From Flavobacterium crocinum (GTDB lineage Bacteria; Bacteroidota; Bacteroidia; Flavobacteriales; Flavobacteriaceae): a stretch of DNA of 64,000 nucleotides. Made by a program: the position numbers and the translations under genes. Below the pieces are notes generated by a model. That model did no database searches and had not been told where the DNA came from. It worked only from the letters and a program-made list of their open reading frames with translations. Below are positions 16,472-25,327 of the stretch, one piece after another. The stretch lies in contig NZ_CP029255.1 in the NCBI RefSeq assembly GCF_003122385.1, positions 1,984,001-2,048,000 on the forward strand, written 5' to 3'. Position 1 is the stretch's first letter; each line of letters opens with the position of its first letter.

Positions 16472-17047
16472 CTATTTCTTCAAAAGCCGAGCTTTCATTT
16501 TGCTGAAAAATTCAGGTGTTACTCCAATGAAAGAAGCGATTTGTTTTTGAGGAACTTTGTGAACCAATGCCCCATATTTTTTAGTGAATTTTTCGAATCG
16601 CTCTTCAGCAGGTAAACTCAAGTTATCCATTAATCTTTGTTGATTTGCGACCAAAGAGTTTTCAATTAAAATCCTGAAAAAACGTTCCAGTTTTGGAATT
16701 TCAAGATACAATTGTTCCTGATTTTCTTTGGATAAAGAAACCACTTCTGCTTCTTCTAAAACCTCAATAAAAAGCTGTCCCGGTTTCTGCGAAAAAAAAC
16801 TGTACATATCACTCATCCACCAGCCTTCGCAGGCAAACGAAAGAACATGTTCGACAATATTATCGTTGATATTGAAGCTTCTTAAAATTCCTGAGTTTAC
16901 AAAATAAGAATGTTTGCAGACTTCGCCAGCGTTTAGTAAAAGCGTTTTGGCCTTGTAAGTGTTGGTTTCTAATTTAGATAAAAAGAGTTCTTGTTCTTCT
17001 AGTGTCAAAGAAACGTGTTTAGCAATGTTTTCTAATATTAATGCCAT
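16472..17047 (-). CDS. Crp/Fnr-family transcriptional regulator
   Basis: The 191-residue protein has an N-terminal cyclic-nucleotide-type beta roll (residues 20-110) with VCKHSYFVNSGILRSFNI and a C-terminal winged helix (PQKQIASFIGVTPEFFSKMKARL). It lacks the Cys cluster of oxygen-sensing Fnr, so a small-molecule or other signal is likely. Its ATG overlaps the TAA of the DUF6370 gene by one base (TAATG), so it is translationally coupled to that gene. Whether it binds the FNR-like sites at 54-55 kb is unknown. Confidence 0.88.
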   Translation of the reverse strand: MALILENIAKHVSLTLEEQELFLSKLETNTYKAKTLLLNAGEVCKHSYFVNSGILRSFNINDNIVEHVLSFACEGWWMSDMYSFFSQKPGQLFIEVLEEAEVVSLSKENQEQLYLEIPKLERFFRILIENSLVANQQRLMDNLSLPAEERFEKFTKKYGALVHKVPQKQIASFIGVTPEFFSKMKARLLKK

Positions 17048-17367
17048 TATTTTTTCTCGTCTATTAAAGTAAATGAAGTTGCTTTAAATCGGTTTCCTTT
17101 GATTTCTCCGGTAACTAAAGCTTTACTGATTGCATTGCAGAAACCTTTTTCAGCATGTGCGTCTCCATGATCGTGAATTGTGGTTCCGTCAACGAAATAC
17201 GATTTTCCGTCAATGCGAACAGCTAAATCACAGCTTTTACCTTTCATTCCGAATTGACATTCTCCGCATGAAGCTTCAACAATTGTTGGTTTATCGAATT
17301 TCTTTTTGTCTTGTGCTTGTACTGCGATTCCAATAAAGAGGAATGTTGCTAAAAGTATATTTTTCAT
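17047..17367 (-). CDS. DUF6370 family secreted protein, likely metal-binding
   Basis: The 106-residue protein has a signal peptide cut near VQAQDKK. The mature part has ASCGECQFGMKGKSC and later HDHGDAH and a further Cys, a set of ligands that suggests metal binding. The family is found in Flavobacteria and its function is unknown. It lies 2 bases after purT and overlaps the Crp/Fnr gene by one base, so the three form an operon. Confidence 0.75.
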   Translation of the reverse strand: MKNILLATFLFIGIAVQAQDKKKFDKPTIVEASCGECQFGMKGKSCDLAVRIDGKSYFVDGTTIHDHGDAHAEKGFCNAISKALVTGEIKGNRFKATSFTLIDEKK

Positions 17368-17369
17368 AG

Positions 17370-18530
17370 TTAAGAATTTACAGTTATTAATTTGGCCGTT
17401 TCTTTGGCACGTTCTGTTACTTCGTTGATTGGAGTGGAAAGTGTATCATGACTTAAAACGACTCCCATTCTTCGATAAGGTCTTGAAGTTGGTTTGCCAA
17501 AAATCCTGAAATCAGTTTTTGGTAAAGCGGCTACTTTTTCGATTCCAGTGAAAGTTGGGTTTGTCGAATCTTCTGAAGCTAAAATTACAGCACTAGCTCC
17601 GGCTTTTTCTAAAGTGATTTCGAAAATTGGAAGACTTAAAATGGTTCTTAAATGCAATTCGAATTCGTTGAAATTCTGTGTTCCTGCCAAAGTTACCATT
17701 CCGGTATCATGCGGACGCGGAGAAAGTTCAGAGAAATAAACGCCTTCTTTAGTTAAGAAAAATTCAACGCCAAAAAGTCCTGCACCGCCAAGTGCTTCGG
17801 TGATTTTTTCGGCCATATCCTGTGCTTCGTATAGATCTTTTTCGGAAACCAAAGCCGGTTGCCAGCTTTCCTGATAATCGCCTCGTTCTTGTCTGTGTCC
17901 AATTGGAGCGCAAAACAAAGTTGGATTTCCGTTTTGCGTAATCGTTAAAAGAGTAATCTCAGAATCAAAATTGACAAATGCTTCTACAATCACTTCGATA
18001 ACATCGCCTCGTGAACCTGCAACGGCATATTGCCATGCTTTTTCGATATCGCTTTCTGTTTTAATTGTCGATTGTCCTTTTCCAGATGAAGACATCAAAG
18101 GTTTTACCACGCATGGAATTCCAACTTCCTGAACGGCTTTTTGTAGTTCTTCTGCTGAAGTTGCGTACTCGTATTTTGCTGTGCGTAATCCGAGTTCTTT
18201 TGAAGCTAAATCACGTATGGCTTTACGATTCATGGTAAAGTTTGCCGCTTTCGCTGAAGGAACAACGGTAATGCCTTGTTTTTCGTAATCATAAAAACGT
18301 TCGGTGCGAATGGCTTCTATTTCAGGAACTATAAAATCTGGCTTATGTTTGGATACGATTTGGTCAAGTGCTTCGCCGTCAAGCATGTTGATGACTTCAA
18401 AGCTGTGTGCAACTTGCATTGCCGGTGCATTTTCGTAACTGTCAACTGCAATTACAGTTTGTCCGATTCGTTGAGCGGCTATGACAAATTCTTTGCCTAA
18501 TTCGCCTGAACCCAGGAGTAGTATTTTCAT
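17370..18530 (-). CDS. purT: Formate-dependent phosphoribosylglycinamide formyltransferase
   Basis: This 386-residue ATP-grasp enzyme formylates glycinamide ribonucleotide using formate and ATP in purine synthesis. It starts with the nucleotide-fold motif [17 protein letters not shown] and has the ATP-loop [13 protein letters not shown] and [17 protein letters not shown] in the ATP-grasp domain. Length is normal. The enzyme replaces the folate-dependent PurN step. It heads the operon with the DUF6370 and Crp/Fnr genes, an unusual association. Confidence 0.95.
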   Translation of the reverse strand: MKILLLGSGELGKEFVIAAQRIGQTVIAVDSYENAPAMQVAHSFEVINMLDGEALDQIVSKHKPDFIVPEIEAIRTERFYDYEKQGITVVPSAKAANFTMNRKAIRDLASKELGLRTAKYEYATSAEELQKAVQEVGIPCVVKPLMSSSGKGQSTIKTESDIEKAWQYAVAGSRGDVIEVIVEAFVNFDSEITLLTITQNGNPTLFCAPIGHRQERGDYQESWQPALVSEKDLYEAQDMAEKITEALGGAGLFGVEFFLTKEGVYFSELSPRPHDTGMVTLAGTQNFNEFELHLRTILSLPIFEITLEKAGASAVILASEDSTNPTFTGIEKVAALPKTDFRIFGKPTSRPYRRMGVVLSHDTLSTPINEVTERAKETAKLITVNS

Positions 18531-18733
18531 TTTGGAGTGTTGTAGTGTTTAAGTAGTAAAAGTACAGAAAAAGCTTTTTTTAACCGCAAAGAGCGCAAAG
18601 AATTACGCAAAGAACGCTAAGTTTTTGTTTTTAAGATAAAAAAGAACTCAAAGAATTTCTCACGCAGATTTTGGGGATTCGGCAGATTTAAATTAATAAC
18701 TAGCTTGTCTTTTAGATAAAGTAACCACACAGT

Positions 18734-18835
18734 TTGTCATTTCGACGAAGGAGAAATCTCCACGAGTAGCTCTACAAAGATTGGCTTATTGGAACGGAGT
18801 TACTTGCGAAGATTTCTCCTTCGTCGAAATGACAA
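18734..18835. repeat. 26-base perfect inverted repeat (TCGACGAAGGAG family)
   Basis: The arms 18734-18759 and 18810-18835 contain GTCATTTCGACGAAGGAG and are perfect inverted copies around a 50-base centre. This family is common between genes in Bacteroidota. Confidence 0.8.
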
Positions 18836-18910
18836 GATTGCGGAAATAACAGAATAAGTTTAACCGCAAAGTCCGCAAAGAACGCAAGGCTTCGTTTTTA
18901 AGAAAAATAA

Positions 18911-18949
18911 AAGGTTCGCAAAGATTATTTTAAAATCTTTGCGAACCTT
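18911..18949. repeat. Hairpin AAGGTTCGCAAAGAT / ATCTTTGCGAACCTT
   Basis: A 15-bp perfect stem separated by a short AT-rich loop. It may serve as a terminator but lacks a T run on either strand. Confidence 0.65.
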
Positions 18950-19003
18950 TGCGTATTCCTTTGCGCTCTTTGCGGTTAAAAAAAACGTTGCGGTTAAATA
19001 ATC

Positions 19004-20878
19004 CTAATGAAAATGATCTTCTTCAATCTCAAATTCAGCATCTTTTTCCCAGATTTCCATTTCGCAGGGCTTGCAGTTGAATTTTAGTTTGTATTCTAAT
19101 TCTCCCTGTTTTAAAACCAATGGTTCTTTTACCTTAACACCAACAATATCTTTTTGGTGAATCGGGCATTTTTTTAATTCGTATTTAATGCAATATTTAG
19201 TCGTCATTACACGAGATTTTCCTGGATCCCATTGTAATTCGAATGCTTTTTCGATTTCGGTAACACCGTGACGTTCGTAGAATTTACGAGCTGTTTTGTT
19301 TGAAACGTTGTACATGAAATCCAGTTTGGTTTCTGGATAAGGATGTGACGTTTTTACCAGTTGATGTTCTTCACGAACATAATTTGCCAAACGAATTTCT
19401 GTCAACTGATCGTAAACCGTTCTTCTCATTTCGTTTATTTTTGAAATTGGAAGGAACCAGTTTTGAGAAAACATAATAGTAATTTTATCAGCTGTATAAG
19501 GCGTAAAACCTGTTTTTGCTAATTGTGTTTTGATGTTCTCTTCGATTGATTCACCCGTTTTAGTCTGCTCTTTTGGGTGTTCTAAATTTACGGTACTAAC
19601 ATTTCCATCTTCGTCTGTTGCGATTAATTGGAAACCAGTTTCCGTTTCGGTAAGCAGTAAAGTTGTACTCAATTTACGAACGGCACTGTCTTCTCTTTCA
19701 ACAATTTTGATGAAAGCGGCGTCGTTATTTCTGTAAATGAAAGTTCCGTCTTTTACTTCTTTTAGAACGTTTGGATAAACTTTTCCGTTTTCAGCTTTGT
19801 TTACGTAGATTCCGTCGGCTTCGTTATTTTCGTTGATGAAGCAAAGTCCGTCACCGTTGTTTAACAATTCGCCATTTTCGATTTCGTAAGCACCGCCAAC
19901 AGTTCTAATTAATTTTCCAATATATTGCCCCTTTGATTTTGGGCTTTCCCAAGAACCAATAGAGCTGTGTCTTTCGTTTACGAAATAATCGGTATATCCA
20001 CGGTTGAAAGTTCTGTTTAATGCAGAATCAAAAGTATACGTACATTTTCCAGAAGAAGCTTTGGTGTATTTTTCACTTCCAGGACCTTCTAAATAACTGT
20101 CTAATTTCTGACGTAAATACGATACGTTGTTTTTAACATAAGCTACGTCTTTTAATCGGCCTTCGATTTTGAAAGAAACAATTCCGGCCTCAATCAAATT
20201 CGGAATCTGATCTGAAATGTCTAAATCTTTAATCGAAAGCAAGTGGCTGTTTCTGATTAAAGTATCTCCATTTCCGTCGATTAAGTTATATGGTAGACGG
20301 CAGTTTTGCGCACAAGAACCACGATTCGCACTTCGTTCTCCGTTTGCCACACTCATATAACAGTTTCCACTAAACGATACACATAAAGCTCCCGTTACGA
20401 AAAACTCTAATTCAACATCAGCGTGATCATAGATTGTTTTGATTTGATGCAAGTTTAATTCACGTGCTAAAACCACACGTTTGATACCAGCATCTTTTAA
20501 GAATTTAATTTTATCAGCATCACGGTTATTGGCTTGTGTGCTGGCGTGAAGTACGATAGGAGGCAAGTCCATTTCCATAATCGCCATGTCCTGAATAATC
20601 AAGGCATCAACACCAATATCGTATAACTCCCAGATCATGGCACGACACGTTTCTAATTCGTTATCATATAAAATGGTATTGATAACTACAAAAACCTGAG
20701 CATTGAATAAATGCGCATATTTTACTAATTCTGCCACATCTTCAATAGAGTTGTTGGCATTTGAACGCGCACCAAATTGCGGCGCACCAATATATACAGC
20801 ATCTGCACCACTATTTATGGCTGCGATTCCTCCAATTAAATCTCTAGCAGGAGCTAATATTTCGATTTTCTTCTTCAT
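19004..20878 (-). CDS. U32 family peptidase
   Basis: The 624-residue protein begins EILAPARDLIGGIAAINSGADAVYIG, the U32 signature start, and contains ARELNLHQI and FVTGALCVSFSGNC plus NRGSCAQNCRLPY, the Cys-rich region that in relatives (YegQ, RlhA, TrhP) coordinates an iron-sulphur cluster. Two more Cys pairs lie near the C-terminus (KYELKKCP and NCKPCEME). U32 members of this kind hydroxylate tRNA or rRNA rather than cleave proteins, so an RNA-hydroxylation role is more likely than proteolysis. It is monocistronic. Confidence 0.88.
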   Translation of the reverse strand: MKKKIEILAPARDLIGGIAAINSGADAVYIGAPQFGARSNANNSIEDVAELVKYAHLFNAQVFVVINTILYDNELETCRAMIWELYDIGVDALIIQDMAIMEMDLPPIVLHASTQANNRDADKIKFLKDAGIKRVVLARELNLHQIKTIYDHADVELEFFVTGALCVSFSGNCYMSVANGERSANRGSCAQNCRLPYNLIDGNGDTLIRNSHLLSIKDLDISDQIPNLIEAGIVSFKIEGRLKDVAYVKNNVSYLRQKLDSYLEGPGSEKYTKASSGKCTYTFDSALNRTFNRGYTDYFVNERHSSIGSWESPKSKGQYIGKLIRTVGGAYEIENGELLNNGDGLCFINENNEADGIYVNKAENGKVYPNVLKEVKDGTFIYRNNDAAFIKIVEREDSAVRKLSTTLLLTETETGFQLIATDEDGNVSTVNLEHPKEQTKTGESIEENIKTQLAKTGFTPYTADKITIMFSQNWFLPISKINEMRRTVYDQLTEIRLANYVREEHQLVKTSHPYPETKLDFMYNVSNKTARKFYERHGVTEIEKAFELQWDPGKSRVMTTKYCIKYELKKCPIHQKDIVGVKVKEPLVLKQGELEYKLKFNCKPCEMEIWEKDAEFEIEEDHFH

Positions 20879-21026
20879 TTCTAAAACTTTAGACTTTTGT
20901 GGTATTCCCGAAAAAAAGTGTGCAAAGGTCTAATAAATTATTTGAGTTTGCTAGCGATGAAGCGATTTTTTTAAAATTGTTAACTTAATTAAGAGCGTAT
21001 TCTTTGGTTACGAAATCTTTTAGTAA

Positions 21027-21872
21027 TTATTTTTTCTTTTTCGTATCAGCTCTTAGTAATTTTTTCTCATCTCCATCAAGCTTTCGTTGGAGTTTTTTTA
21101 CATCTTCTGCTGGTAACAGATTTTCAGGGATAATGCCTCTTTTAGTCAGCATTTCTCTAACTGCAATATTGTTATCAATATGTTCGGTATCTATTTTGCT
21201 TTGTCCTTCTAAATCTTTGCTTTGAACATTTAAACCTGTCATTTCTGCTGCTAGATCTTTTGCTTTTATGCTTATTGTAGGTAAGAAATCGGCAACAGGT
21301 CTATTATCAGGAATGCCCATTTTCTTTTTTAGCATATTAGTGTTTAATCTAAATAGAGCTTGATCTCCTTTGCTTCTAATTACTGCGAATCCATGACTGT
21401 CAACTCCTCTTTCATATAAAATTCCAGATAATTGTTTTTCGGTTTGGCTTAGTTTTTCCCGAGCTTTTATTCTTTCAAATTCCAAAAGACGTTGTTCGAC
21501 CATTTCTGCTTTACGGGTTTGAACTGCGAAATAATTTTGTGCAAATGCAATTTCTTGTTTTCTGCTGTCTCCATTTTGTGCAATCAAATAACATGCATAA
21601 CGCGTTAGTGCAATATCGTTTATTGATCTTTCAGAATTTGACCCTAGCTCAACCATTTTCCTGACGTCAGGAAAATGGTTGTCTATATTTTCACCGGCAT
21701 TTTTGCAGGCATCTTTCGCTTTTTGAATTACTTTTTCAAAATTTTCCCATTTACTATAACCAAGTAATAATTGTAAATCGCGAGCACTCCAACATTCAAT
21801 ACCTTCTAATTCTAATGTAGCTGATTCAAATTTTTCAAAAAGTTTCTTGATTTCGTCCGATTTCATATTCAT
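21027..21872 (-). CDS. dinD: DNA damage-inducible protein D (DinD)
   Basis: The 281-residue protein matches DinD: ECWSARDLQLLLGYSKWENFEKVIQKAKDACKNAG (BRO/KilA-like N-domain, residues 22-60), GSNSERSINDIALTRYACYLIAQNGD and, in the second half, YERGVDSHGFAVIRSKGDQALF. E. coli DinD is SOS-induced and inhibits RecA strand exchange. The domain is shared with phage anti-repressor proteins, but no phage genes are nearby. A second in-frame ATG at 21866 may be the true start. Confidence 0.85.
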   Translation of the reverse strand: MNMKSDEIKKLFEKFESATLELEGIECWSARDLQLLLGYSKWENFEKVIQKAKDACKNAGENIDNHFPDVRKMVELGSNSERSINDIALTRYACYLIAQNGDSRKQEIAFAQNYFAVQTRKAEMVEQRLLEFERIKAREKLSQTEKQLSGILYERGVDSHGFAVIRSKGDQALFRLNTNMLKKKMGIPDNRPVADFLPTISIKAKDLAAEMTGLNVQSKDLEGQSKIDTEHIDNNIAVREMLTKRGIIPENLLPAEDVKKLQRKLDGDEKKLLRADTKKKK

Positions 21873-21975
21873 TTATTTTAGAATCTAAATTGTTTAAATA
21901 TAATAAAAACAATAGAAATAAGTAGGTTATTTCCTGTTTTTTTTGAAGGGCTAAATTTGAATATTTCATGAGGAC

Positions 21976-22006
21976 AAAAAAAAAACGCCCAATCCGAAGA
22001 CTGAGC
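21976..22006 (-). terminator. Terminator with a TTCG tetraloop
   Basis: On the minus strand the 8-bp stem GCTCAGTC / GATTGGGC (two G-T pairs) closes on TTCG and is followed by ten T. It ends transcription of the PA2169-type gene at 22034. Confidence 0.85.
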
Positions 22007-22033
22007 AGTTCTCAAAAAAAAAGCATGAATCGA

Positions 22034-22489
22034 TTAAATTCCTTTCATTTTAATTTGTGATAAAGTATTTTGAATACTATTTAATTGTTTGGAAACAATA
22101 TAAACCTGACTGTGTTCCAATTCATTATCATCGAGTGCTTTTTTGTATTTTTCAATGGCAGCTTCTTCTCCGGTAATGCAGGCATTGATGATTGCTTCAG
22201 GATCTCCATCGGTAAAGGATGATTTGATGTCAATCCAGGTTCTGTGTAAAGCTCCTAACGGGCCACCGCCAGAAGTGTCTGTAGATTTTCCTAGTTTGTT
22301 GATTTCGTCTTGTAGTTCTACAATAAATAAGGCTCTTTCGCGAGCATATTCCAGAAAATCAGTTTTCATTGCCGGGTTGTTTACATGCTCTGCTGCGTTT
22401 GTATATCCTAGTTTTCCATCTTCAAGAATTGAAATTAATCCTTCTAAGGTTTTTACTGCTTCTTTTGTGGTTTCATCTGTATGTATCAT
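22034..22489 (-). CDS. PA2169 family four-helix-bundle protein (DUF2383)
   Basis: The 151-residue protein has the DUF2383 pattern: VKTLEGLISILEDGKLGYTNAAEHV at the start and GDPEAIINACITGEEAAIEKYKKALDD with the helix-bundle Glu residues that in ferritin-like folds bind metal. No signal peptide is seen. The family is often induced under stress, but a precise role is not known. A UUCG-loop terminator follows. Confidence 0.85.
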   Translation of the reverse strand: MIHTDETTKEAVKTLEGLISILEDGKLGYTNAAEHVNNPAMKTDFLEYARERALFIVELQDEINKLGKSTDTSGGGPLGALHRTWIDIKSSFTDGDPEAIINACITGEEAAIEKYKKALDDNELEHSQVYIVSKQLNSIQNTLSQIKMKGI

Positions 22490-22682
22490 GACGTAATAGT
22501 TTTTAAATTAATACATTACAAAGTTGTCGATTTCTAAAGAGTTATGTTTTACAGGATTACAAGCGTGGTTTTACAATATTGTAGAATGGGAATTTTGAAA
22601 CTTGTATTTTTTGTTTCTCGCAGATTGAGCAGATTTTGGTAGATTTTTTTCTTTTGAAAATGAAAGTTTCTCGTTTTACGGT
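22490..22682. other. Intergenic stretch, little recognised
   Basis: It holds the promoter region of the DUF2383 gene and a CTCGCAGATTGAGCAGATT motif at 22618-22636 that resembles half of a repeat. No ORF or RNA gene was recognised. Confidence 0.4.
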
Positions 22683-22775
22683 TTGCGTGAGGGATTGAGG
22701 CGGTATCCTTTTATGAAGCGGAGCGAAATAAAAGATATAGCCGAAAGCCCGACCCGGAGGGACACGCCCAAAATA
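22683..22775. ncRNA. GC-rich structured intergenic element, function unknown
   Basis: An imperfect stem pairs 22699-22714 (GGCGGTATCCTTTTAT) with 22728-22742 (ATAAAAGATATAGCC), and a GC-rich tail follows with GCCCGACCCGGAGGG and CGCCC. The composition is far from the AT-rich surroundings. I recall similar intergenic sequence in other flavobacteria. It may be a repeat or a small RNA; the strand is not known. Confidence 0.4.
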
Positions 22776-22782
22776 AGCCCAT

Positions 22783-22837
22783 AAAAAAAACAGCTTAAAG
22801 TATAAAAGTGATGAAACTTTTGAACCTTAAGCCGTTT
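22783..22837 (-). terminator. Terminator of the aspartate aminotransferase gene
   Basis: On the minus strand AAACGGCTTAAGG (22825-22837) pairs with CTTTAAGCTGTTT (22788-22800), with a small inner AAAGT/ACTTT hairpin, then a T run. It begins just after the stop codon at 22858. Confidence 0.7.
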
Positions 22838-22857
22838 TAATAAAACTTAGAATATTG

Positions 22858-24047
22858 TTATGCAGTCAAAGCTTCTTTGATTCTGCGTAATGCTTCTTTT
22901 AAAATATCGTTGCTTGTTGCGTAAGAGAAACGAATACAGTTTGGATTTCCGAAAGCGTCTCCGGTTACTGTTGCTACGTTTGCCTCAGCTAAAAGATACA
23001 TAGAGACGTCGTTTGCATCTTTAATTTCGTGTCCTTTTAAAGTTTTTCCGAAGAAAGAAGAAACGTCTGGGAATACGTAGAAAGCTCCTTCTGGAACGTT
23101 GATTTTTACTCCTGGGATTTCTTTTAATAATCCAACTACTAAATCTCTACGACCGTGAAAAGCCTGAACCATTTCGTTTAATACGCTTGGATCAGCATCT
23201 ACGGCTGTAATTGTGGCGCGTTGTGCTACAGAGTTTGCTCCGGATGTTACTTGTCCCTGGATTTTTGTACATGCTTTTGCAATGAATTCTGGAGCTCCGA
23301 TGTATCCAATTCTGTATCCTGTCATGGCAAATGCTTTTGCAACTCCGTTTACAGTGATGGTTTTTTCTAACATTCCCGGAATAGAACCGATGCTGCAGAA
23401 AGTTCCTGAGAAGTTGATGTGTTCATAGATTTCGTCAGCAACTACGTAAATATTTGGGTGTTTTTCTAACACTTTTGCAAGCGCTGTTAACTCTTCTCTG
23501 CTGTAAACAGATCCTGAAGGATTACATGGAGAAGAAAACCACATCATTTTTGTTTTGGTGTGATGGCAGCTTCCAATTGTTCTGGTGTGATTTTGAAATC
23601 TGTTTCAACAGAAGTTGGAACTTCAACTGGAACTCCGCCAGAAAGTTTTACGATTTCGAAGTAAGAAACCCAGTAAGGTGCTGGTAAAATTACTTCGTCA
23701 CCGTCGTTTAACATTACTTGTGCAATGTTGTATAATGATTGTTTTGCTCCTGTAGAAACTACGATTTGAGATGGTTTGTAATCTAAATCATTATCTCTTT
23801 TGAATTTTCTGCAAATTGCTTCTTTTAAATCCTGGTATCCATCAACTGGAGAATAAGTGCTGTAATTATCATCAATTGCTTTTTTAGCAGCTTCTTTAAT
23901 AAAGTCAGGCGTATTGAAGTCAGGCTCACCTAAACTTAAACTGATAATGTCTTTTCCTTGTGCTTTTAATTCTCTTGCCAAAGCGGCCATTGCTAATGTC
24001 TGTGAAGTCGCAAGGTTGTTGATTCTGTCCGAAAGAATATGATTCAT
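22858..24047 (-). pseudogene. aspC: Aspartate aminotransferase (class I/II), broken by a -1 frameshift
   Basis: The gene is read as two pieces: an N-terminal 167 residues (24047-23544) with SLSLGEPDFNTPDF and VVSTGAKQSLYNI, and a C-terminal 229 residues (23547-22858) starting MMWFSSPCNPSGSVYS with the PLP lysine in VAKAFAMTGYRIGY. Restoring one A to the first A run of CCAAAACAAAAATG (plus 23553-23556; the run at 23547-23551 is equivalent) joins ITPKTK to MMWFSSP in one frame of 396 residues, the normal length. Either the enzyme is lost or the base was missed in sequencing. The terminator after the 3' piece is intact. Confidence 0.9.
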
Positions 24048-24122
24048 TATAAAAATTTTGAATGTCCTTAATTTGTTGTGTTGATTAAGGATGGTTATTA
24101 TTAATAGATTTTTTTTTAGTTT

Positions 24123-25220
24123 TTAAACTGATAATTCCGGTTTCATTCCCAAATCACGTAAATGTTTGAAGTGAGCAATAACGGCACTTCGCATTGTTTT
24201 GTATTCGTAATAAGGTAAGTTGCATTCTTTTGCTGTTTCTTTTACAATTTTGGCAATTTTACCGTAATGAATGTGACTAATATTTGGGAAAATATGATGT
24301 TCGATTTGATGGTTTAATCCGCCTGTGTACCAATTTACGATTGCGTTTTTTGGCGCAAAGTTAGTCGTAGTGTATAATTGGTGAATAGCCCAGGTATTAT
24401 CCATTTCTCCTAAATCGTTTGGAGTTGGATTTGTAGTATGGTCTACCACATGTGCCAATTGGAATACAATACTTAAGATTAATCCTGCGGTATAATGCAT
24501 AGCGAAAAATCCAATAAGGACTTTCCACCAGGTAATTCCGATTAGGATTGGTAAAACAATCCAAATAGAGACATAAATCATTTTAGTAATGATTAAAGTA
24601 GTCCACAAGATTTTTGGATTCTTAGGTTCTCCGTAAGATAATTTTCTTTTCAAATAATTTCTCATTTGCTTAAAATCGGTTGTTAGTGCCCAATTGAAAG
24701 TCAATAAACCGTATAGGAAAACAGAGTAATAATGTTGAAAGCGGTGAAAACGATGCCATTCCGCATGTTCTGTAAAACGAATAATTCTTCCTGCATCTAA
24801 ATCTTCGTCATGCCCGGGAATATTAGTGTAAGTGTGGTGTAGTACATTATGTTGTACCTGCCAGTTGTAAACATTTCCAGCCAGAACATAAATAGTTCCG
24901 CCCATGAATTTATTGATCCAGCTTTTGTTTGAGTAAGAACCGTGGTTTCCGTCATGCATAACGTTCATTCCAACGCCAGCCATTCCAACTCCCATTACAA
25001 TTGAAAGTAATAACATTAACCAAAAAGGCATTTCCAATGTTAGGATTAGAAAGTACGGGGTCAGGAAAACGGCAAAAAGAATAACAGCTTTTAGGTGTAA
25101 TTTCCAATTTCCGGTTTTCTGAATATTATTCTCCTTGAAGTAATTGTTTACCCGAGAATTAAGTGTTCTGAAAAACTTCAGATTGTCTTGCCTAGCAAAT
25201 GTCGGAGCCGTGTTATTCAT
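24123..25220 (-). CDS. Fatty acid desaturase (front-end type)
   Basis: The 365-residue membrane enzyme has the three His boxes of the acyl-lipid or acyl-CoA desaturase family: HDGNH (89-93), HNVLHH (124-129) and HQIEHH (304-309). The glutamine in the third box (QxxHH) is a feature of front-end (delta-5, delta-6) desaturases. Unlike eukaryotic versions it has no cytochrome b5 domain, so electrons must come from a separate ferredoxin or reductase. About four hydrophobic segments flank the boxes. A promoter with TTG and TACCTTTG elements precedes it. Confidence 0.88.
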   Translation of the reverse strand: MNNTAPTFARQDNLKFFRTLNSRVNNYFKENNIQKTGNWKLHLKAVILFAVFLTPYFLILTLEMPFWLMLLLSIVMGVGMAGVGMNVMHDGNHGSYSNKSWINKFMGGTIYVLAGNVYNWQVQHNVLHHTYTNIPGHDEDLDAGRIIRFTEHAEWHRFHRFQHYYSVFLYGLLTFNWALTTDFKQMRNYLKRKLSYGEPKNPKILWTTLIITKMIYVSIWIVLPILIGITWWKVLIGFFAMHYTAGLILSIVFQLAHVVDHTTNPTPNDLGEMDNTWAIHQLYTTTNFAPKNAIVNWYTGGLNHQIEHHIFPNISHIHYGKIAKIVKETAKECNLPYYEYKTMRSAVIAHFKHLRDLGMKPELSV

Positions 25221-25239
25221 AATTAATTTAAATAGTTTT

Positions 25240-25272
25240 CAAAGGTAATTATTATAAATTTTCAATTTGCAA
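25240..25272 (-). promoter_or_regulatory. Promoter of the desaturase
   Basis: On the minus strand TTG (25270-25272), a 22-base spacer and TACCTTTG (25240-25247) match the Bacteroidota consensus, 20 bases before the ATG. Confidence 0.6.
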
Positions 25273-25327
25273 AATTGAGTTAAATATTTCAATCGTAAAG
25301 TAGTACTTTTGTTAAAAATTTACAGCA

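Larger units (their letters stand above)
18582..18977. repeat. Long inverted repeat of CCGCAAAGAGCGCAAAG
   Basis: The left arm 18582-18608 (AACCGCAAAGAGCGCAAAG...) is inverted at 18951-18977 with small mismatches. A third, partial copy lies at 18861-18890. The arms bracket the other repeats of this gap. Confidence 0.75.
18531..19003. other. Intergenic region built of nested repeats
   Basis: No gene is seen in 473 bases. It is filled by three inverted repeats of different families, listed separately, plus a stray CACGCAGATTTTGGGGATTC element at 18661-18680. Confidence 0.65.

Noticed and set aside
18582..18977. Possible CRISPR array
   Set aside because: The repeats are inverted, not direct, the spacers are unequal and no cas gene is nearby.
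21027..21872. DinD as a prophage anti-repressor
   Set aside because: The fold is shared, but no integrase, capsid or att-like duplication is present.
24065..24090. CCTTAA/TTAAGG hairpin as a desaturase terminator
   Set aside because: No T run follows on the minus strand and it lies directly before the aminotransferase start.
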